Positions 1 through 11,200 of a stretch of DNA of 64,000 nucleotides are shown here, one piece after another (within the stretch, counting starts at the first letter, position 1; every line of letters starts with the position of its first letter). The position numbers and the translations under genes were made by a program. The notes under the pieces are model-generated. The model was given only the letters and a program-made list of their open reading frames with translations. It ran no database searches and was not told the origin of the DNA. This stretch comes from Erinaceus europaeus. Lineage: Eukaryota > Chordata > Mammalia > Eulipotyphla > Erinaceidae. Where the stretch lies: positions 33,992,441 to 34,056,440 of the forward strand of contig NC_080181.1 of the NCBI RefSeq assembly GCF_950295315.1, written 5' to 3'.

Positions 1-794
1 TTCTTCCACAAGATAATTTACAAATGCATGCCAGTGAATACAGAAAAAAAAAGAGAAAGGGGGGGAAGCAGCTAAAGGAAAGATAATTTTTCAGGTCAGC
101 TAGGAGGAAAGAAGAAAAGTGGAGAAAAGAGAGAGAGAGAGACAAGTTCCTCCAACAATGGTAGCATACCTAATCAATGGAAGAAACAGCAGCTTATTTT
201 GATCAACATGGAAAGGAGGGAAAAGAGACAGGTGCAAATAATAATAAAATAAAGTAGAATAAAAAGCCCTAACAGTCAGTCTGCAGATTTAACCACTCTA
301 GATTGGCTGCACACAGTCTTGTCCCCTTTCCTAAACCAAGCAAAAACAAACCATTACAAGAAGCAACTATCAAACAAGCTAAAGGGAAGGAAGTAGAGGG
401 AAGGAAAATTGGTAATCTAACCCAGACAAGATCGAGGCCCTGATTGGTCAGGTATTCTCTCACTCAGATAGAGCTCCAGCCCCCTTCAAGAAAAAAAAAA
501 AAGCCTTTGTTTGGGGGAAATATTCTCCCTCCTTTGGTTGACACTCCTACTGATCCAGGAATCTTGATAAAGAAATTATCTCCACAGGAGGCCTACCTGA
601 AGTAGCTGGTATGGGGGGTGGTCTCATGGCTGGAGGAGTGCAGAGTAAAATAGCAAAACCAAGGACTCCTGGCCAAATCCCTGTTTCCTTTATCCTTTTT
701 GGCCTCTGTTTGCCAGCCCAAGGGTAAATTATAGAGCTATTTGTTGGGTCTCTGGTGGGGTGATCTCCAGGGGAAAGGTAATGGACCGGTTCTT
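1..794. other. Gene-free left edge, possible retroviral remnant
   Basis: A-rich sequence with a short GA run near 125-145 and an A run near 490. A minus-strand open frame (547-804) rich in Pro and Arg lies directly beside the LTR-like block to its right, so this could be the leader or coding remnant of an old retrovirus. I could not recognise any retroviral motif in it, and no host exon was seen. Confidence 0.3.
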
Positions 795-1210
795 TCTCGC
801 TCATGACAGGGGTGACACGAAGTAAAAGACACCAGGGAGCTCTTCAGCGTGCTCAGAACTTATTTATTAGCAAGGTGGACATGAGTTAAATAGAAAAACA
901 AACAAAGGGAATTATTATTGAAATATGTCAGAAATTACAGGTTTCTTAAAGGTTGGCTTGCCCCTGTGGTAGGGGGCTGGTATGACAGGAATTGATGAGA
1001 TACAAGACAGTTATTCTCCATGACGCAAGCAACTTAATTATCCAAAGGTATTTGAGAGAAGCATAGGGGTTAAACCAGAAGGGTGAGACAGAGAGAAGAT
1101 GGATATCAAAAAGCCATATACGGAATTTCTCTTGTCTGGGGTCTGAGGTGTGTGATGAAGTGTGTGATAAGGTGTGTTCTTCTGTGATCAGAAGGTGACT
1201 TTGAATAAGT
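795..1210 (-). mobile_element. LTR-like fragment (minus strand)
   Basis: Read on the minus strand, an AATAAA signal (plus-strand TTTATT at 863-868) is followed by a GC-richer segment ending in CCCCTGTCA, as in the R-U5 end of a retroviral LTR. I found no matching second LTR and no target duplication, so the left boundary is inferred and the right one is a guess. Confidence 0.35.
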
Positions 1211-1580
1211 GAATCTGCGGCCATGTGGCCTGTAGTTAATGGAGGGAAGTATTGAGGTTTCTGTGGGCCTGAGAGTCGAGAAGGAAAGAACTAAGTCTGA
1301 GTTTCCTCCTTTTGCTCACCTCGGTTGAGAGAGACTTACCAAGAGGTTATCTTCTCAGACCTCCATCCAAGGATGGGGGTGGTTCTCCCTAAGCTCTATC
1401 AGGCTTACACATAGTCCCAACAGCTTTTCCTTGGTGCTACCCTGACCCACCCCTGTACTCCTCCTCCACCACTGGCCCAGAACTACCCTCACCTGAACTT
1501 CCCAGGTTTAAAGCAACCTCCTTGCAGAGCTCATGCCAGGTGTTGTCTCCAAGTCACCATCTTGGCTCTGCCTCTCAATT
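1211..1580. other. No gene seen
   Basis: Moderate-GC sequence without an exon, RNA gene or clear repeat that I can recognise; it may still belong to the LTR-like element on its left. Confidence 0.3.
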
Positions 1581-2150
1581 TTTAAAAAAAAATATTTATT
1601 GTTATTTTTCTTTTTATACTTTATTTATTTATTTATTTGATAGAAACAGAGAAATGGGGGGGTGGGGATGAAAAAAGGGGGAGTTGGGCAGTGGCACACC
1701 GGGTTAAAGGCACATAGTATGAAACACAAGTATCCGCACAAGGATCCTGGTTTGAGCCTTTGGCTCCCCACCTGCAGGGGGCTGCTTTACAAGCGGTGAA
1801 GCAGGTCTGCAGGTGTCCATCTTTCCCTCTCCCTCTCTGTATTCCCCTTCTCTCTCAATTTCTCTTTGTCCTATCCAAAAAAAATTTTGAAAAATGGCCA
1901 CAGGAGCAATGGATTCACAGTGCAGGCTTGGTACCGAGCCCCAGCGATAAACCAGAGGGGAGGAAAAAAAAAAAGAAAAAATATATATATATGATAAAAA
2001 TAAAAAAGAAAAGAAGAGAGATAGACACCTGCACCCCTGCTTCATGACTCATGAAGCTTTCCCCCTACGGATAGGGACCAGAAGCTTGAACCTGGGTCCT
2101 TGCACACTGTAATGTGAGCATTTAACCAGGCATGCTACCACCTGGTCCCC
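1581..2150 (-). mobile_element. Class II SINE split by another SINE
   Basis: The T-rich start plus GATAGAAACAGAGAAA (to about 1677) and AGAGAGATAGACACCTGC through CACCTGGTCCCC (about 2010-2150) are the two halves of one minus-strand SINE. The plus-strand copy at 1678-2005 sits between them, so this one is older. Confidence 0.7.
1678..2005 (+). mobile_element. Class Ib SINE, nested
   Basis: Head GGGAGTTGGGCAGTGGCAC, B-box-like GGTTTGAGCC, body CTCCCCACCTGCAGG, and 3' end AATGGCCACAGGAGC...CCCCAGCGATAAACC followed by an A-rich tail with (AT)n. It interrupts a minus-strand class II copy. Confidence 0.8.
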
Positions 2151-3317
2151 TATTTTGCAGTGTGCTCTCTCCCTAGCCCCTTGAAGAGACATCTCTGATA
2201 GTCTGACCACTCACAGGGATAAGAGCAGAACTTGTAGTTGACATCTGTGACTACCCTGCATTGGGCTTGGAACACCCTGGTCAGCACTTCATCAGGCTCT
2301 GGGCTTTGCTGTTACATTAATCCTCCCCTCCTCCCTTTTGTAGGTAGTAACGAGGTGATGAGGATGCTGGTCTCTCGAAGCCTTCTACAAGAGTAACATC
2401 CAGACTTGGTGTCCTGGTCTGTTGTCCATCATGCATCACAGATCAGTACATGGACTGTTGTGTTACAAATGACTCCTGGAGAGAATCCAAAGGCTGAGCT
2501 TTTCCCACAAACTCTTCCCTCTGCTGGCAGTGGTTTCTTCTGTAGAAGGGGACAGAACCCTCAGCAGAACTGGAGGAATCACCCTGAGGGAAGGTCAGAA
2601 GGTGTACTGCCTTATCTTCTTAATGCAGAAAGCTGACATGATGACTCACCTCCACATTCTTTCTTACATCCACCTTCTCTTGATCTGTCTACATTTGGCT
2701 GATTCACCCATTCCTTTCTCTCCAGGGATCTGAGTACTTCACTTCTAGATTCTTTTTTGAGCTAATAAGCCAAGGAATGGGATGGGAAAATGGAGAGTCC
2801 TCCTTCTGTCCTTTGAGCCTCAGCCAATGATGCAGGTGTTTCTGTGGGTCACACTTCCTTTGTTGCACTCCGCTGAATGAAATCATGACAAAATGAGCAT
2901 CAGGAAAACTGCCCAGAAGCATTGATGTAAGGTTTTATCACTTCCCCACTATCTGGGTCTTGGGTGAGATTATCTGGAATGATGAATATTTATTATTGTT
3001 GGTTTGGAGGTGGTGTTTGTTTGTTTGATTTTCCTAAAGAAAACCTGACCTAGTACAAAAGTGGGTGTTAGGCTGATATTTGTGCCTTTCATAAGAACTG
3101 ATGAAATGCTACTTTTTACAAAATCCTGAGGTCTGGGAATGATAGTCAAGATGTTTCTATAAGCCTTCCTGATAAGTACCATGAGTAAATATTTTTCTGA
3201 GTTTTTGTTTTCCCTTGTGAAGCTAATTCTCTTGTAGAAATATTTTTGATTACACATTGATAAATGAAATCTATCACTCTCTGTACCATCTTCAGTTTTA
3301 CTGTGTTTTTTTTTTTC
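2151..3317. other. Apparently unique sequence, no gene seen
   Basis: Little recognisable repeat. Open frames of up to 95 codons occur on both strands but overlap each other and lack splice context or family resemblance. It could belong to the 3' flank of a neighbouring gene; I see no evidence for that. Confidence 0.3.
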
Positions 3318-3500
3318 TTTTCTTAATTGGGGGGATTAATATTTTATAGTAAATACACGTGTAAAAGTTTTCAGTTTTCTGCAAAACACTCACCCCCAGG
3401 CTAGGTCTTCCCTCACCATCATGTACCAGGACCTGAAAGCTCCTCTCCCCACCACTCTCTGCTAGAGTTCTTTACTTTGGTACAATATAGTACATTTTTT
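3318..3500 (-). mobile_element. L1 3' UTR fragment
   Basis: The segment from GGGGGATTAATATTTTATAG through CAGTTTTCTGCAAAACACTC and ATGTACCAGGACC matches, in order, the L1 3' ends seen at 10165 and 40550 in this window, on the minus strand. Confidence 0.6.
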
Positions 3501-3581
3501 AGTGTTTGTTTGTTTGTTTGTTTGTTTTAGGCTTCCTACGTATTTACAACCTTTTAAATTTGTCATTTAATTCAACATTTA

Positions 3582-3735
3582 AGGGCTGGGAAGTAGATTC
3601 CTCAGTAGAGCGCATGTCTTATACATGAAACTCCAGGTACAAGCCCTAACACCACATGGGAGCACTGTAGCACCAGGGGAAGCCCCACAGACAGGGGAAC
3701 AGTGCTGTGGTATTGTTCTCACCCCGTCACTGTGT
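3582..3735 (+). mobile_element. Class V SINE (old)
   Basis: GGGCTGGGAAGTAGATTCCTC head, B-box-like region around CAGGTACAAGCCC, and CACATGGGAGCACTGTAGCACC. Diverged, with no clear target duplication. Confidence 0.55.
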
Positions 3736-3867
3736 CGTTATCTGGAGTGAAAAGTCCGTCTTGGCATGGTAAAATTATGTTACATACACACACAAAAAGA
3801 CAATAAACATTCAAGTAAATTTTGAAGTGATAAAAAAAAATCTCTGAGGGAAGAGTGGGATAGAGGG

Positions 3868-4075
3868 AGGAGTAGGCAGCAGGTGGCTCATTATACACAA
3901 AGACGCAGGTTCCAACCCCTGGTCCTGCACAGGGGTGCTTCCTGAGCAATAAAGAGATGCTGTGGTAGCTCTTCTTGTATATCACTCTGTCTCTTGCCCT
4001 CTGAAAGAGAGAGAGAAAGGCCATAGAAGTAATGGAAGCACTGAGCCCTGGTGGGCAAAATTAGTCCTTGACCAG
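3868..4075 (+). mobile_element. Class V SINE
   Basis: GCAGGTGGCTCATTATACAC head, GGTTCCAACCCCTGG near the B-box position, and a 3' part GGAAGCACTGAGCCCTGGTG resembling the class Ib 3' end. Confidence 0.55.
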
Positions 4076-4144
4076 ACTGGCTTTCAAAATATTGGCCCTT
4101 TAAATTGTACATAATTTTATAAATTATGCATTGCTTATGATTTA

Positions 4145-4310
4145 GCATCCCAGGAGGTGAAGTAGTGGCTAAAGCACTGGGGCCTTGAGGTAGATGGTAG
4201 GTTCCTGGCATTCCTATGGCTGATTCCTGGTATTTCTCTCTCTTCTTCTCCTTCTCCCTCTCCCTCTCCCTCTCTTCTTTTTCTCTCTATATCACTAACA
4301 AGTAGTAAAA
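4145..4310 (+). mobile_element. Class III SINE
   Basis: CCCAGGAGGTGAAGTAGTGGC head and a CT-rich end (TTCTCTCTCTTCTTCTCC). Diverged from the class III copies at 28722 and 48074. Confidence 0.55.
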
Positions 4311-4317
4311 AACAAAG

Positions 4318-4445
4318 TAGGGCAGGGTAGATAGCATAATGATTATGCAAAGAGACTCACATGCCTAAGGCTCAATAGTCTTAGGTTCTATCCCCCGCAC
4401 CACCATAAGCCAGAAATGAGCAGCGCTCTGGTAAAAAGAAAGAAA
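4318..4445 (+). mobile_element. Class IV SINE
   Basis: GGGCAGGGTAGATAGCATAA, TATGCAAAGAGACTCACATG and CAGCGCTCTGGTAAAAAG mark head, body and tail. Confidence 0.7.
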
Positions 4446-4453
4446 GAAAAGGA

Positions 4454-4740
4454 AGGGAGTCCTGCTATAGTGCAGCGGGTTAAGCACATGTGGCGCAAAG
4501 CACAAGGACCAGTGTAAGGATCCCGGTTTGATCCCCCTGCTCCCCATCTACAGGGAAGTCTTCACAAGCAGTGAAACAGGTCTGCAGGTGTCTGCCTTTC
4601 TCTCCCCCTCTCTGTCTTCCCCTCCTCTCTCCATTTCTTTCTGTCCTATCCAACAACAATAGTAACTACAACAATAAAAAGAAACAAAGGCAACAAAAGG
4701 GAATAAATAAATATTTAAAAAAAGGAAAGAAAAAAAAAGT
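4454..4740 (+). mobile_element. Class I SINE
   Basis: Head GGGAGTCCTGCTATAGTGC, A-box-like AGTGCAGCGGGTTAAGC, B-box-like GGTTTGATCC, pyrimidine-rich body with CTCTCTGTCTTCCCC, and tail GGCAACAAAAGGGAATAAAT. Confidence 0.85.
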
Positions 4741-4759
4741 AGATTTAAATTTACATTAA

Positions 4760-4990
4760 AGGGGCCGAGTGGTGGCACACCTGGCTGAGTGCTCATGTTA
4801 CAATGTGTAAGGATCAGGGTTCAAGCCCCCAGTCCCAACCTACAGAGGGAAAGTTTTGTGAGTGGTGTTGCAGGGCTGCAGATGTCTCTGTCTCTCTTCC
4901 TCTATCTCCCCCTTCACCTCAATTTCTGGCTGTCTCTACCAATAAATAGATAAATAAATGTAATAAAAAAATCTTTAAAAAAAAGAAATA
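4760..4990 (+). mobile_element. Class II SINE
   Basis: GGGGCCGAGTGGTGGCACAC head, GGTTCAAGCC B-box-like motif, TCTGGCTGTCTCTACC and an (AATA)n tail. Confidence 0.8.
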
Positions 4991-4999
4991 TACATTAAA

Positions 5000-5216
5000 A
5001 GGTGGAGACTCGATCCGGTGGTGATGCATCTGCTCAAACACACACATTACAGCACACAAGGACCCGGGCTAAAGCCCCCGGTCCCCATCTGCAAGTAGTG
5101 GAGCAGTGCTTCAGGTGTCTCTCTGTCTCTCTCCCTCTATTACCCCCCTTCCGTCTTGATTTCTGACTGCCTCTATCCAATAAATAAAGATAACAAAAAA
5201 ATTTAAAAATATAAAA
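5000..5216 (+). mobile_element. Class II SINE
   Basis: A second class II copy follows the previous one head-to-tail, with head CGATCCGGTGGTGATGCATC and tail CAATAAATAAAGATAAC. Confidence 0.8.
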
Positions 5217-5217
5217 A

Positions 5218-5360
5218 GGTGGAGTCTGGGCAGGGGTAGATAGAATAATGGCTATGCAGAGACTCTCATGTCTGGGACTCCAAAGTCTGACGCTCAATCC
5301 CCTGTACCACCATGAGCCAGAGATGAACAGTGCTCTGGTATTAAAAAATAATAATAAAAG
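5218..5360 (+). mobile_element. Class IV SINE
   Basis: GGGCAGGGGTAGATAGAATA head, CTCAATCCCCTGTACCACC in the B-box region, AGTGCTCTGGTATTAAAAAA tail. Confidence 0.75.
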
Positions 5361-5692
5361 CAGAGACTCTTCAGAAAACCAGGCTTTTTAGTTATAAATT
5401 ACTTTGACATATGCATCACAGTCTCCTCACAGTTTTGCAAAGAGTAAGCAATACTCCACAATAGTCTACTAGTTATGTTAATGTCCTTAACCTCTAACAC
5501 AAATGATGACCTTTCTACTCTACAGGAAATCTGTAGAATCACTTTTCCATTTTGACTGTAAACCAATCTGTGGGTTTGTTGGGCTAGGAGATTCTTCCTC
5601 CAGACTTCAGGGTTGACAGAGTCAGAAGCGAGATTATCTAAATTCCTCTGTTCACCCCAGTACCTTCCTGGAATGTATTAAAAGCTCAGTGT
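5361..5692. other. No gene seen
   Basis: AT-rich apparently unique sequence between SINEs; no exon or RNA gene recognised. Confidence 0.3.
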
Positions 5693-5952
5693 TTGGGGGT
5701 CAGGCCACAGCACAGCAGGTTAAGCACACGTGGCACAAAGCTCAAGGACCTGCGTAAGGATACCGGTTCGAGCCCCAGCTTTCCACCTGCAGGGGAATCG
5801 ATTCACAGGTCTGCAGGTGTCTATCTTTCTCTTCCCCTCTGTATTCCCCTCCTCTCTCCATTTCTCTCTGTCCTAACCAACAATGAACGACATCAACAAC
5901 AATAATAACCACAACAAGGCTACAACAACAAGAGCAACAAAAGGGAGGGGGA
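5693..5952 (+). mobile_element. Class I SINE
   Basis: GGGGGTCAGGCCACAGCAC head, GGTTCGAGCC exact B-box core, truncated body, GAGCAACAAAAGGG tail. Confidence 0.85.
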
Positions 5953-6529
5953 AGCTCAATGTTTATTGAACAAATAAAGCATAGTTTCTAAAAATACAGC
6001 ATTTATGCAATACTAACTGTAGCTGTGAGCAGATTCCATGAAAGGACAGATAAGAGACACCATCAAAAGTCAACCAACTGGATACACAAGAGCTTGGAAA
6101 TATGTGGGGCAAGTATGGTATGTGACAAGACAAATTGTGTTTATGTATCCGGTGATCCTCTTGATATAGCATCCTGGAAACAATGCCATTATAGAGAGAG
6201 AGAAAGAAAAAAGGTGAGCAGTTGTCTGGGACTAGACTGGGGCAGAGTAGAAGTGAGCATGAAGGGACAGAATGAAGGATGGTAGAGGCCAAAGCCACAC
6301 ATAACATACTTGCACAGAACTTTATGGCTAGACACATGCAAAGGAGTTTTTATAATATGAAATTTGAACAGGCCTCAAGGATTAAGTCAAAGTCAACCTC
6401 ATGGTTTTGCTGTCATCCACTATATAAACTCCTTATTTGAGGAGACAGGCATGCATGGGACTTCTGTGTAGGTTTTCTACAGCTTCCTATAAATCTGTAC
6501 CTCAAAATTTCTTTTTTAAAAAAGATGTG
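5953..6529. other. No gene seen
   Basis: Apparently unique sequence. Open frames on both strands (up to 124 codons on minus) show no family resemblance and no splice context. Confidence 0.3.
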
Positions 6530-6832
6530 TTGGGGGCCGGGCAGTGGTGTGCCAGGTTAAGCGTACATAGTACAAAGCATAAGGATCCCAGCTGGAGCCC
6601 CTGTCTTAACACCTGCATGGGGGGGGGGGGGTCGCTTCACAAGTGGTGAAGCTGGTTGCAGTTATCTTTCTCTCCTTTATCTTCCCCTTCCCTCTCAATT
6701 TCTCTCCCTCCTATTAAAAAAAAAAAAAAAAAAAAACCTGAACAAAAAAAGTGGCCACAGGAGAAGTGGATTCATAGTGCAGGCACTGAGGTCCAGAGGT
6801 AACCCTGTGGGCAAAGAAAAAAAAAAAAAAGG
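6530..6832 (+). mobile_element. Class Ib SINE
   Basis: GGGGGCCGGGCAGTGGTGTG head, poly-G run inside the body (6620-6632), then A-rich spacer and GTGGCCACAGGAGAAGTGGA 3' end with long A tail. Confidence 0.8.
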
Positions 6833-6889
6833 TATATATTGAAGTTAGTCAGTGAGACTGTATTTCCCAAATCTAACCTATCTTTTCTT

Positions 6890-7345
6890 CTTTTTTATTT
6901 GTTTTTTAAAAACTTTTATTTTATTGTAATGAGAGAAACAAAGACTAGAGCACTGTTCAGCTCTGACTTATGCTAGTGCTGGGGATTGAACCTGGGACCT
7001 GGAGCCTCAGGCATGAAAGTTTTTTTTTTAATATATTTATTTATTTTATTCCCTTTTGTTGCCCTTGTTGTTTTATTGTTGTAGTTATTACTGTTTTTGT
7101 TATTGATGTCATCATTGTTGGATAGGACAGAGAGAAATGGAGAGAGGAGGAGGAGACAGAGAGGGGGAGAGAAAGATAGACACCTGCAGACCTGCTTCAC
7201 CGTTTGTGAAGTGACTCCCCTGTAGGTGGGGAGCTGGGGGTTTGAACCGGGATCCTTAAGCCAGTCCTTGTGCTTTGTGCCACCTTCATTTTACCCACTG
7301 CACTACCGCCCAACTCCCCATGAAAGTCTTTTGAAGAACCATCAT
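6890..7345 (-). mobile_element. Class IV SINE split by a class I SINE
   Basis: AGAGCACTGTTCAGCTCTG...GGGATTGAACCTGGG...CAGGCATGAAAGT ends at 7020 and resumes at CATGAAAGTCTTTTG (7319). The repeated CATGAAAGT is the target duplication of the inserted copy. Confidence 0.8.
7021..7318 (-). mobile_element. Class I SINE, nested, with target duplication
   Basis: Full minus-strand class I copy from its T-rich end through CCCTTTTGTTGCCCTTGTTG to GCCCAACTCCCC. It is flanked by CATGAAAGT on both sides and sits inside an older class IV SINE. Confidence 0.88.
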
Positions 7346-7534
7346 GCTGTGTCCTCAGCCTTCTAATCTTATCTTTTCCAGACCTAGAGACTGCCACAGA
7401 CCATCCCCAGTATGACTTCCACTCTGTCTTTTTACTTTACTTTAAATACTTTACAGCATTTAGTTGTATGAAAGAAATCAGAACAAGGAGAATGAATTTG
7501 AAGATGTTTTTAGTCATGCAATACAGGTGCCAAA

Positions 7535-7740
7535 TTTTTTATTATTATTATTATTTTTATTGCCACCAGGGTATTGCTGGGGGCTCTGCTGACACTATGA
7601 ATTCACTCCCAGTCGCCGTCCCCCCCTTTTATTTGACAGGATGAAAAGAAATTGAGCAGGGAGGAGAGATAAAGAGGGAGTGAGAAAAACACCTGCAGAC
7701 CTGTTTCACCACTCATGAAGCGTCCCCCCTGCCCCCCGAA
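7535..7740 (-). mobile_element. Class Ib SINE, 5'-truncated
   Basis: TTTATTGCCACCAGGGTATTG start, ATGAATTCACTCCC, then the body GAAATTGAGCAGGGAGG to GAAGCGTCCCCC; the head region is missing. Confidence 0.65.
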
Positions 7741-7904
7741 GGATCTGCCACTGAATGTTGCCACTAAGGATTAGCTCCTCTGGTTGGAGTCAGAACGCTG
7801 AGATGCTGGAGACCAAGGTCCAGAAAGAGCCACTTTAGAAGAGTTTTTTGGGATGCTTATAAAGCAGAAGACCATAGATGGCTGTGGGAAAATCTAAAAA
7901 TAAA

Positions 7905-8065
7905 TAAATAAATAAAAATAAATACTTATTTGTAAAAAAGAAGGAGAGAAAATAAGAAGAGAGCCAGAGCATCACTCTGTCATATGTAATGCCAGGGATT
8001 GAATTTATGATCTCATGCTTGAGAGTCTTAACACTTGATCCACTGTGTCACCTCCTGGGCCACCC
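7905..8065 (-). mobile_element. Class III SINE
   Basis: (AAAT)n start, CATCACTCTGTCATATG, GGGATTGAATTTATGATCTC and CACCTCCTGGGCCACC. Confidence 0.65.
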
Positions 8066-9082
8066 CATGGAAATATCTCATCAGAGTTGAGATAGCACCA
8101 AGCTCTCACCTGCCCTCTCCAACCTGTCTGGAGTTGCTTCCTTTTCTGAATTAGAACATTCCACCTGGCACAGATTTCCTCCAGGCTCCCAATACCATAA
8201 CCTTCCCAAAGACTCTCAGAAATTCTGTCTTCTCAAATGTTAGCAAAGCCCTTTCCCTATCAAGTAGAATGTAAGTTTGTTTTTTGTTTTGTGCATACAA
8301 ACTTTTTGTGGTATATGCAAACTTGACTGCAACTGTATGTGGAAAGCTATAGGTATAAGATTTCCTACATTCTTGGGCATGTGATCTAATAAGTCTAATG
8401 TCCAGATCTCAGCAGAAAAGTGCTGCTATTTCTGTGCACACACAATTGCCTCCAGGTGTGTTCCCTGTGTGGGCCTAGGAATATGCCGTCTTCTCTGGTC
8501 CACTAATCACTTTTATTTCCCAGTTCATTTCATATAGAAAAAAACCTGAGTTAGCAATTGTTCTTAATGTCAACGTTCCAAAGAGGGACAACTATTAAGA
8601 GCAGTTTTAGGATTGTGTTGGGAGGCCTCTTTCCTTGTGTAAAGAAATGACTTTTATCTTCTCAGAGTTACATGCCAGTAACAATAGACATCAAAGAGTT
8701 TAATCATACTTTTAGAGAACAACTTCTTTTCCACCCCTCCATACTACTCTGCAGTCATTTTCCAAATGTTCTTTGTTCACTTGAGTAATTTCCCCCAGAT
8801 TGCAAAGTAATGTTCATAAATTCCTGTCTGCTGATTTTTAATAGTATACCAACTTATTTATTTCTTGATAGGGACAAAATAAATATTTGTGAACCCTGCA
8901 CCCCAGCCATATATGGTCTTTCTCTCTACCTATCCTTCTAGTACAGCTAGAGTGGGTCTTTTGGCTAAATCACTGTTCATTGTTTATATTAATATATCAG
9001 TTGTTTATAACTGAACCTTGCTGTATATGATAGTGTCCATGTACAATTCTGTACTTTTGAAGATCATAATTCTCTTTATTAC
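8066..9082. other. One kilobase of apparently unique sequence
   Basis: No SINE or L1 that I recognise, no open frame of note and no splice-flanked exon. One of the few repeat-poor kilobases in the window. Confidence 0.3.
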
Positions 9083-9360
9083 TATTTTTTTAATATTTAT
9101 TTCCCCTTTTGTTGCCCTTGTTTTTTATTGTTATTATTATTGTTACTGATGTCATCATTGTTAGGTAGGACAGAGAGAAATGGAGAGAGGAAGGGAAGAC
9201 AGAGGGGGAGAGAAAGATAGACACCTATAGACCTGCTTCATTGCCTATGAAGCGACTCCCCTGCAGGTGGGGAGCCGTGGGCTCAAACTGGGATCCTTAA
9301 GCTGGTCCTTGCACTTTGTGCCACGTGCGCTTAACCTGCTGCGCTACTGCCTGACTCCCA
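9083..9360 (-). mobile_element. Class I SINE
   Basis: CCCCTTTTGTTGCCCTTG, GGATAGGACAGAGAGAAATG-type body (AGGTAGGACAGAGAG here), GCCTGACTCCC head. No clear target duplication checked. Confidence 0.85.
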
Positions 9361-9410
9361 ATTCTCCTCTTTATAATTGAGATATAAGATAAATCAAAAT
9401 TGATAAATAT

Positions 9411-9762
9411 AGGGGGCTGGGTGGTGGTGCAGTGGGTTAAGCACATATGGCACGAAGCACAAGGACTGGCGTAAAGATCCCTGTTTGAGCCCCCAGCTTC
9501 CCACCTGCAGGAGGATCGAATTCACAAGTGGTGAAGCAGGTCTACAGGTGTCTCATCTTTCTCTCCCCTGTGTTCACCTCCTCTCTCAACTTCTCTCTGA
9601 CCTATCCAGCAACAATGACAGCAATAACAACAACAATAAATAACAAGGGCAACAAAAGGGAAAAAACAGTCTCTCGGAGCAGTGGATTGGTAGTGCAGCC
9701 ACCAAGCCCCAGTGATAACACTGGAGGCAAAATAAATAAATAAATAAATAAATAAATAAATG
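9411..9762 (+). mobile_element. Class Ib SINE with (AAAT)n tail
   Basis: GGGGCTGGGTGGTGGTGCAG head, AACAAGGGCAACAAAAGGG, then GGAGCAGTGGATTGGTAGTG and GGAGGC followed by at least seven AAAT units. Confidence 0.85.
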
Positions 9763-10164
9763 TCTATATTCCAGACTTTGATATATTCCCATTTCATAGT
9801 AAAGTCATAATGCTAATATTAAATGATACTGTGCAAAGTATAATTAACAGTGCTAATTTATATTATGATATAACTTTATGAAATGTCATAGTGATGTTGA
9901 TTATTAATACTAACAAAGATAAATTCAGGACAGAGACTGAACTTGGACACCTCCAAAAGGACTGGGTATATATTCTTTGATATGGCTGAGTGAGGAGGGG
10001 GTGACCAGATGGATGAATTAGATTGAACATTGCTCCAACAGCTGGTATGCTAAAACTTAATCTTAGAAGCTTCAACAAATCAAATCCCACCCCATGCCAG
10101 AAAACTTACCCTCCCTTCCTTTTTTTCCTGTAATGGTAAATATTAAATAATTGAGACCCACTAA

Positions 10165-10690
10165 GGACTTTATTCTTTTTCTTTTTTTTATTCTAATTTC
10201 TTTATTGGGTGATTATTGGTTTACAGTCAACAGTAAAATACAATAATTTGTACATGTGTAACATTGCTCAGTTTTCCACAGAACAATTCAGCCTGCACCA
10301 AGTCCTCCTCCACCATCATGTTCCAGAACCTAAACCTTGCCCTCAACCCCAGTCTTTTACTTTGGTGCAATACACCAACTCCAAGGATTTTTATCTAGGT
10401 TGAACTATAACCTACAGGTGTGAAGAGGTGGGGAAAATTGGGGACCTTCACCAGCTCCCTTCTTCTTCTAGCGTTTGCCACCAGCTCCCTAACTGCTCCT
10501 ATCTCCTGATTTTCCTACCTTTCCCTATGTCCACCCACTGAAATAAAAAAGCTTGATTTGAGTTTATAGACAGCAGCCTCATGCCATGCAATTTTGCAGA
10601 TTTCCCTTCATACAAAGGTTGATGTTACAAAGTTTGGTCTTTTCTGTGGTCTCCTGCAGCAGGCTTCTATTCATCTGAAAAATCTTTAAA
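10165..10690 (-). mobile_element. L1 3' end
   Basis: TTTATTGGGTGATTATTGG, GTACATGTGTAACATTGCTC, TTTTACTTTGGTGCAATACACC and the downstream part are in the same order as the L1 3' UTR adjoining ORF2 at 40550-41340. Confidence 0.7.
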
Positions 10691-10746
10691 AATTCAAACC
10701 TGAGACTAAACCCTGGGACAGAAGGACAACGTAAAAGTTTAGAATA

Positions 10747-11022
10747 GGGGGAGTCGGGCAGTAGCGCAGTGAGTTAAGTGCAGGTGGCACAAAGTGCAAG
10801 GACTGGAGTAAGGATCCCAGTTCGAGCCCCTGGCTCCCCACCTGCAGGGGGGTCGCTTCACAGGCAGTGAAGCAGGTCTGCAGGTGTCTGTCTTTCTCTC
10901 CCCCTCTCTGTCTTCCCCTCCTCTCTCCATTTCCCTCTGTCCTATCCAACAACAACGGCATCAATAGTAACTACAACAAAAAATTAAGGGCAACAAAAGG
11001 GGATAAAGAAATATTTTTTTAA
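10747..11022 (+). mobile_element. Class I SINE
   Basis: GGGGGAGTCGGGCAGTAGCGC head, GTTCGAGCCCC B-box core, CTATCCAACAACAACGGC, GGGCAACAAAAGGGGATAAA tail. Flanks share AAAGTTTAGAATAGG (before 10747 and after 11023), its target duplication. Confidence 0.9.
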
Positions 11023-11200
11023 AAGTTTAGAATAGGATCTAGACAGAGGTAGGGGTGTGGAGGTCACTCAAAATAAATCACAGACATAAATGTAAAATAA
11101 TTATTTGAAGGGTAAAAAAATGAGTATCTTCAGAACAAAGGGCTAGACAAGAGTTCATAGACTTAATACCAAAAGCACAATCTATAAAAGGAAAAATTAA

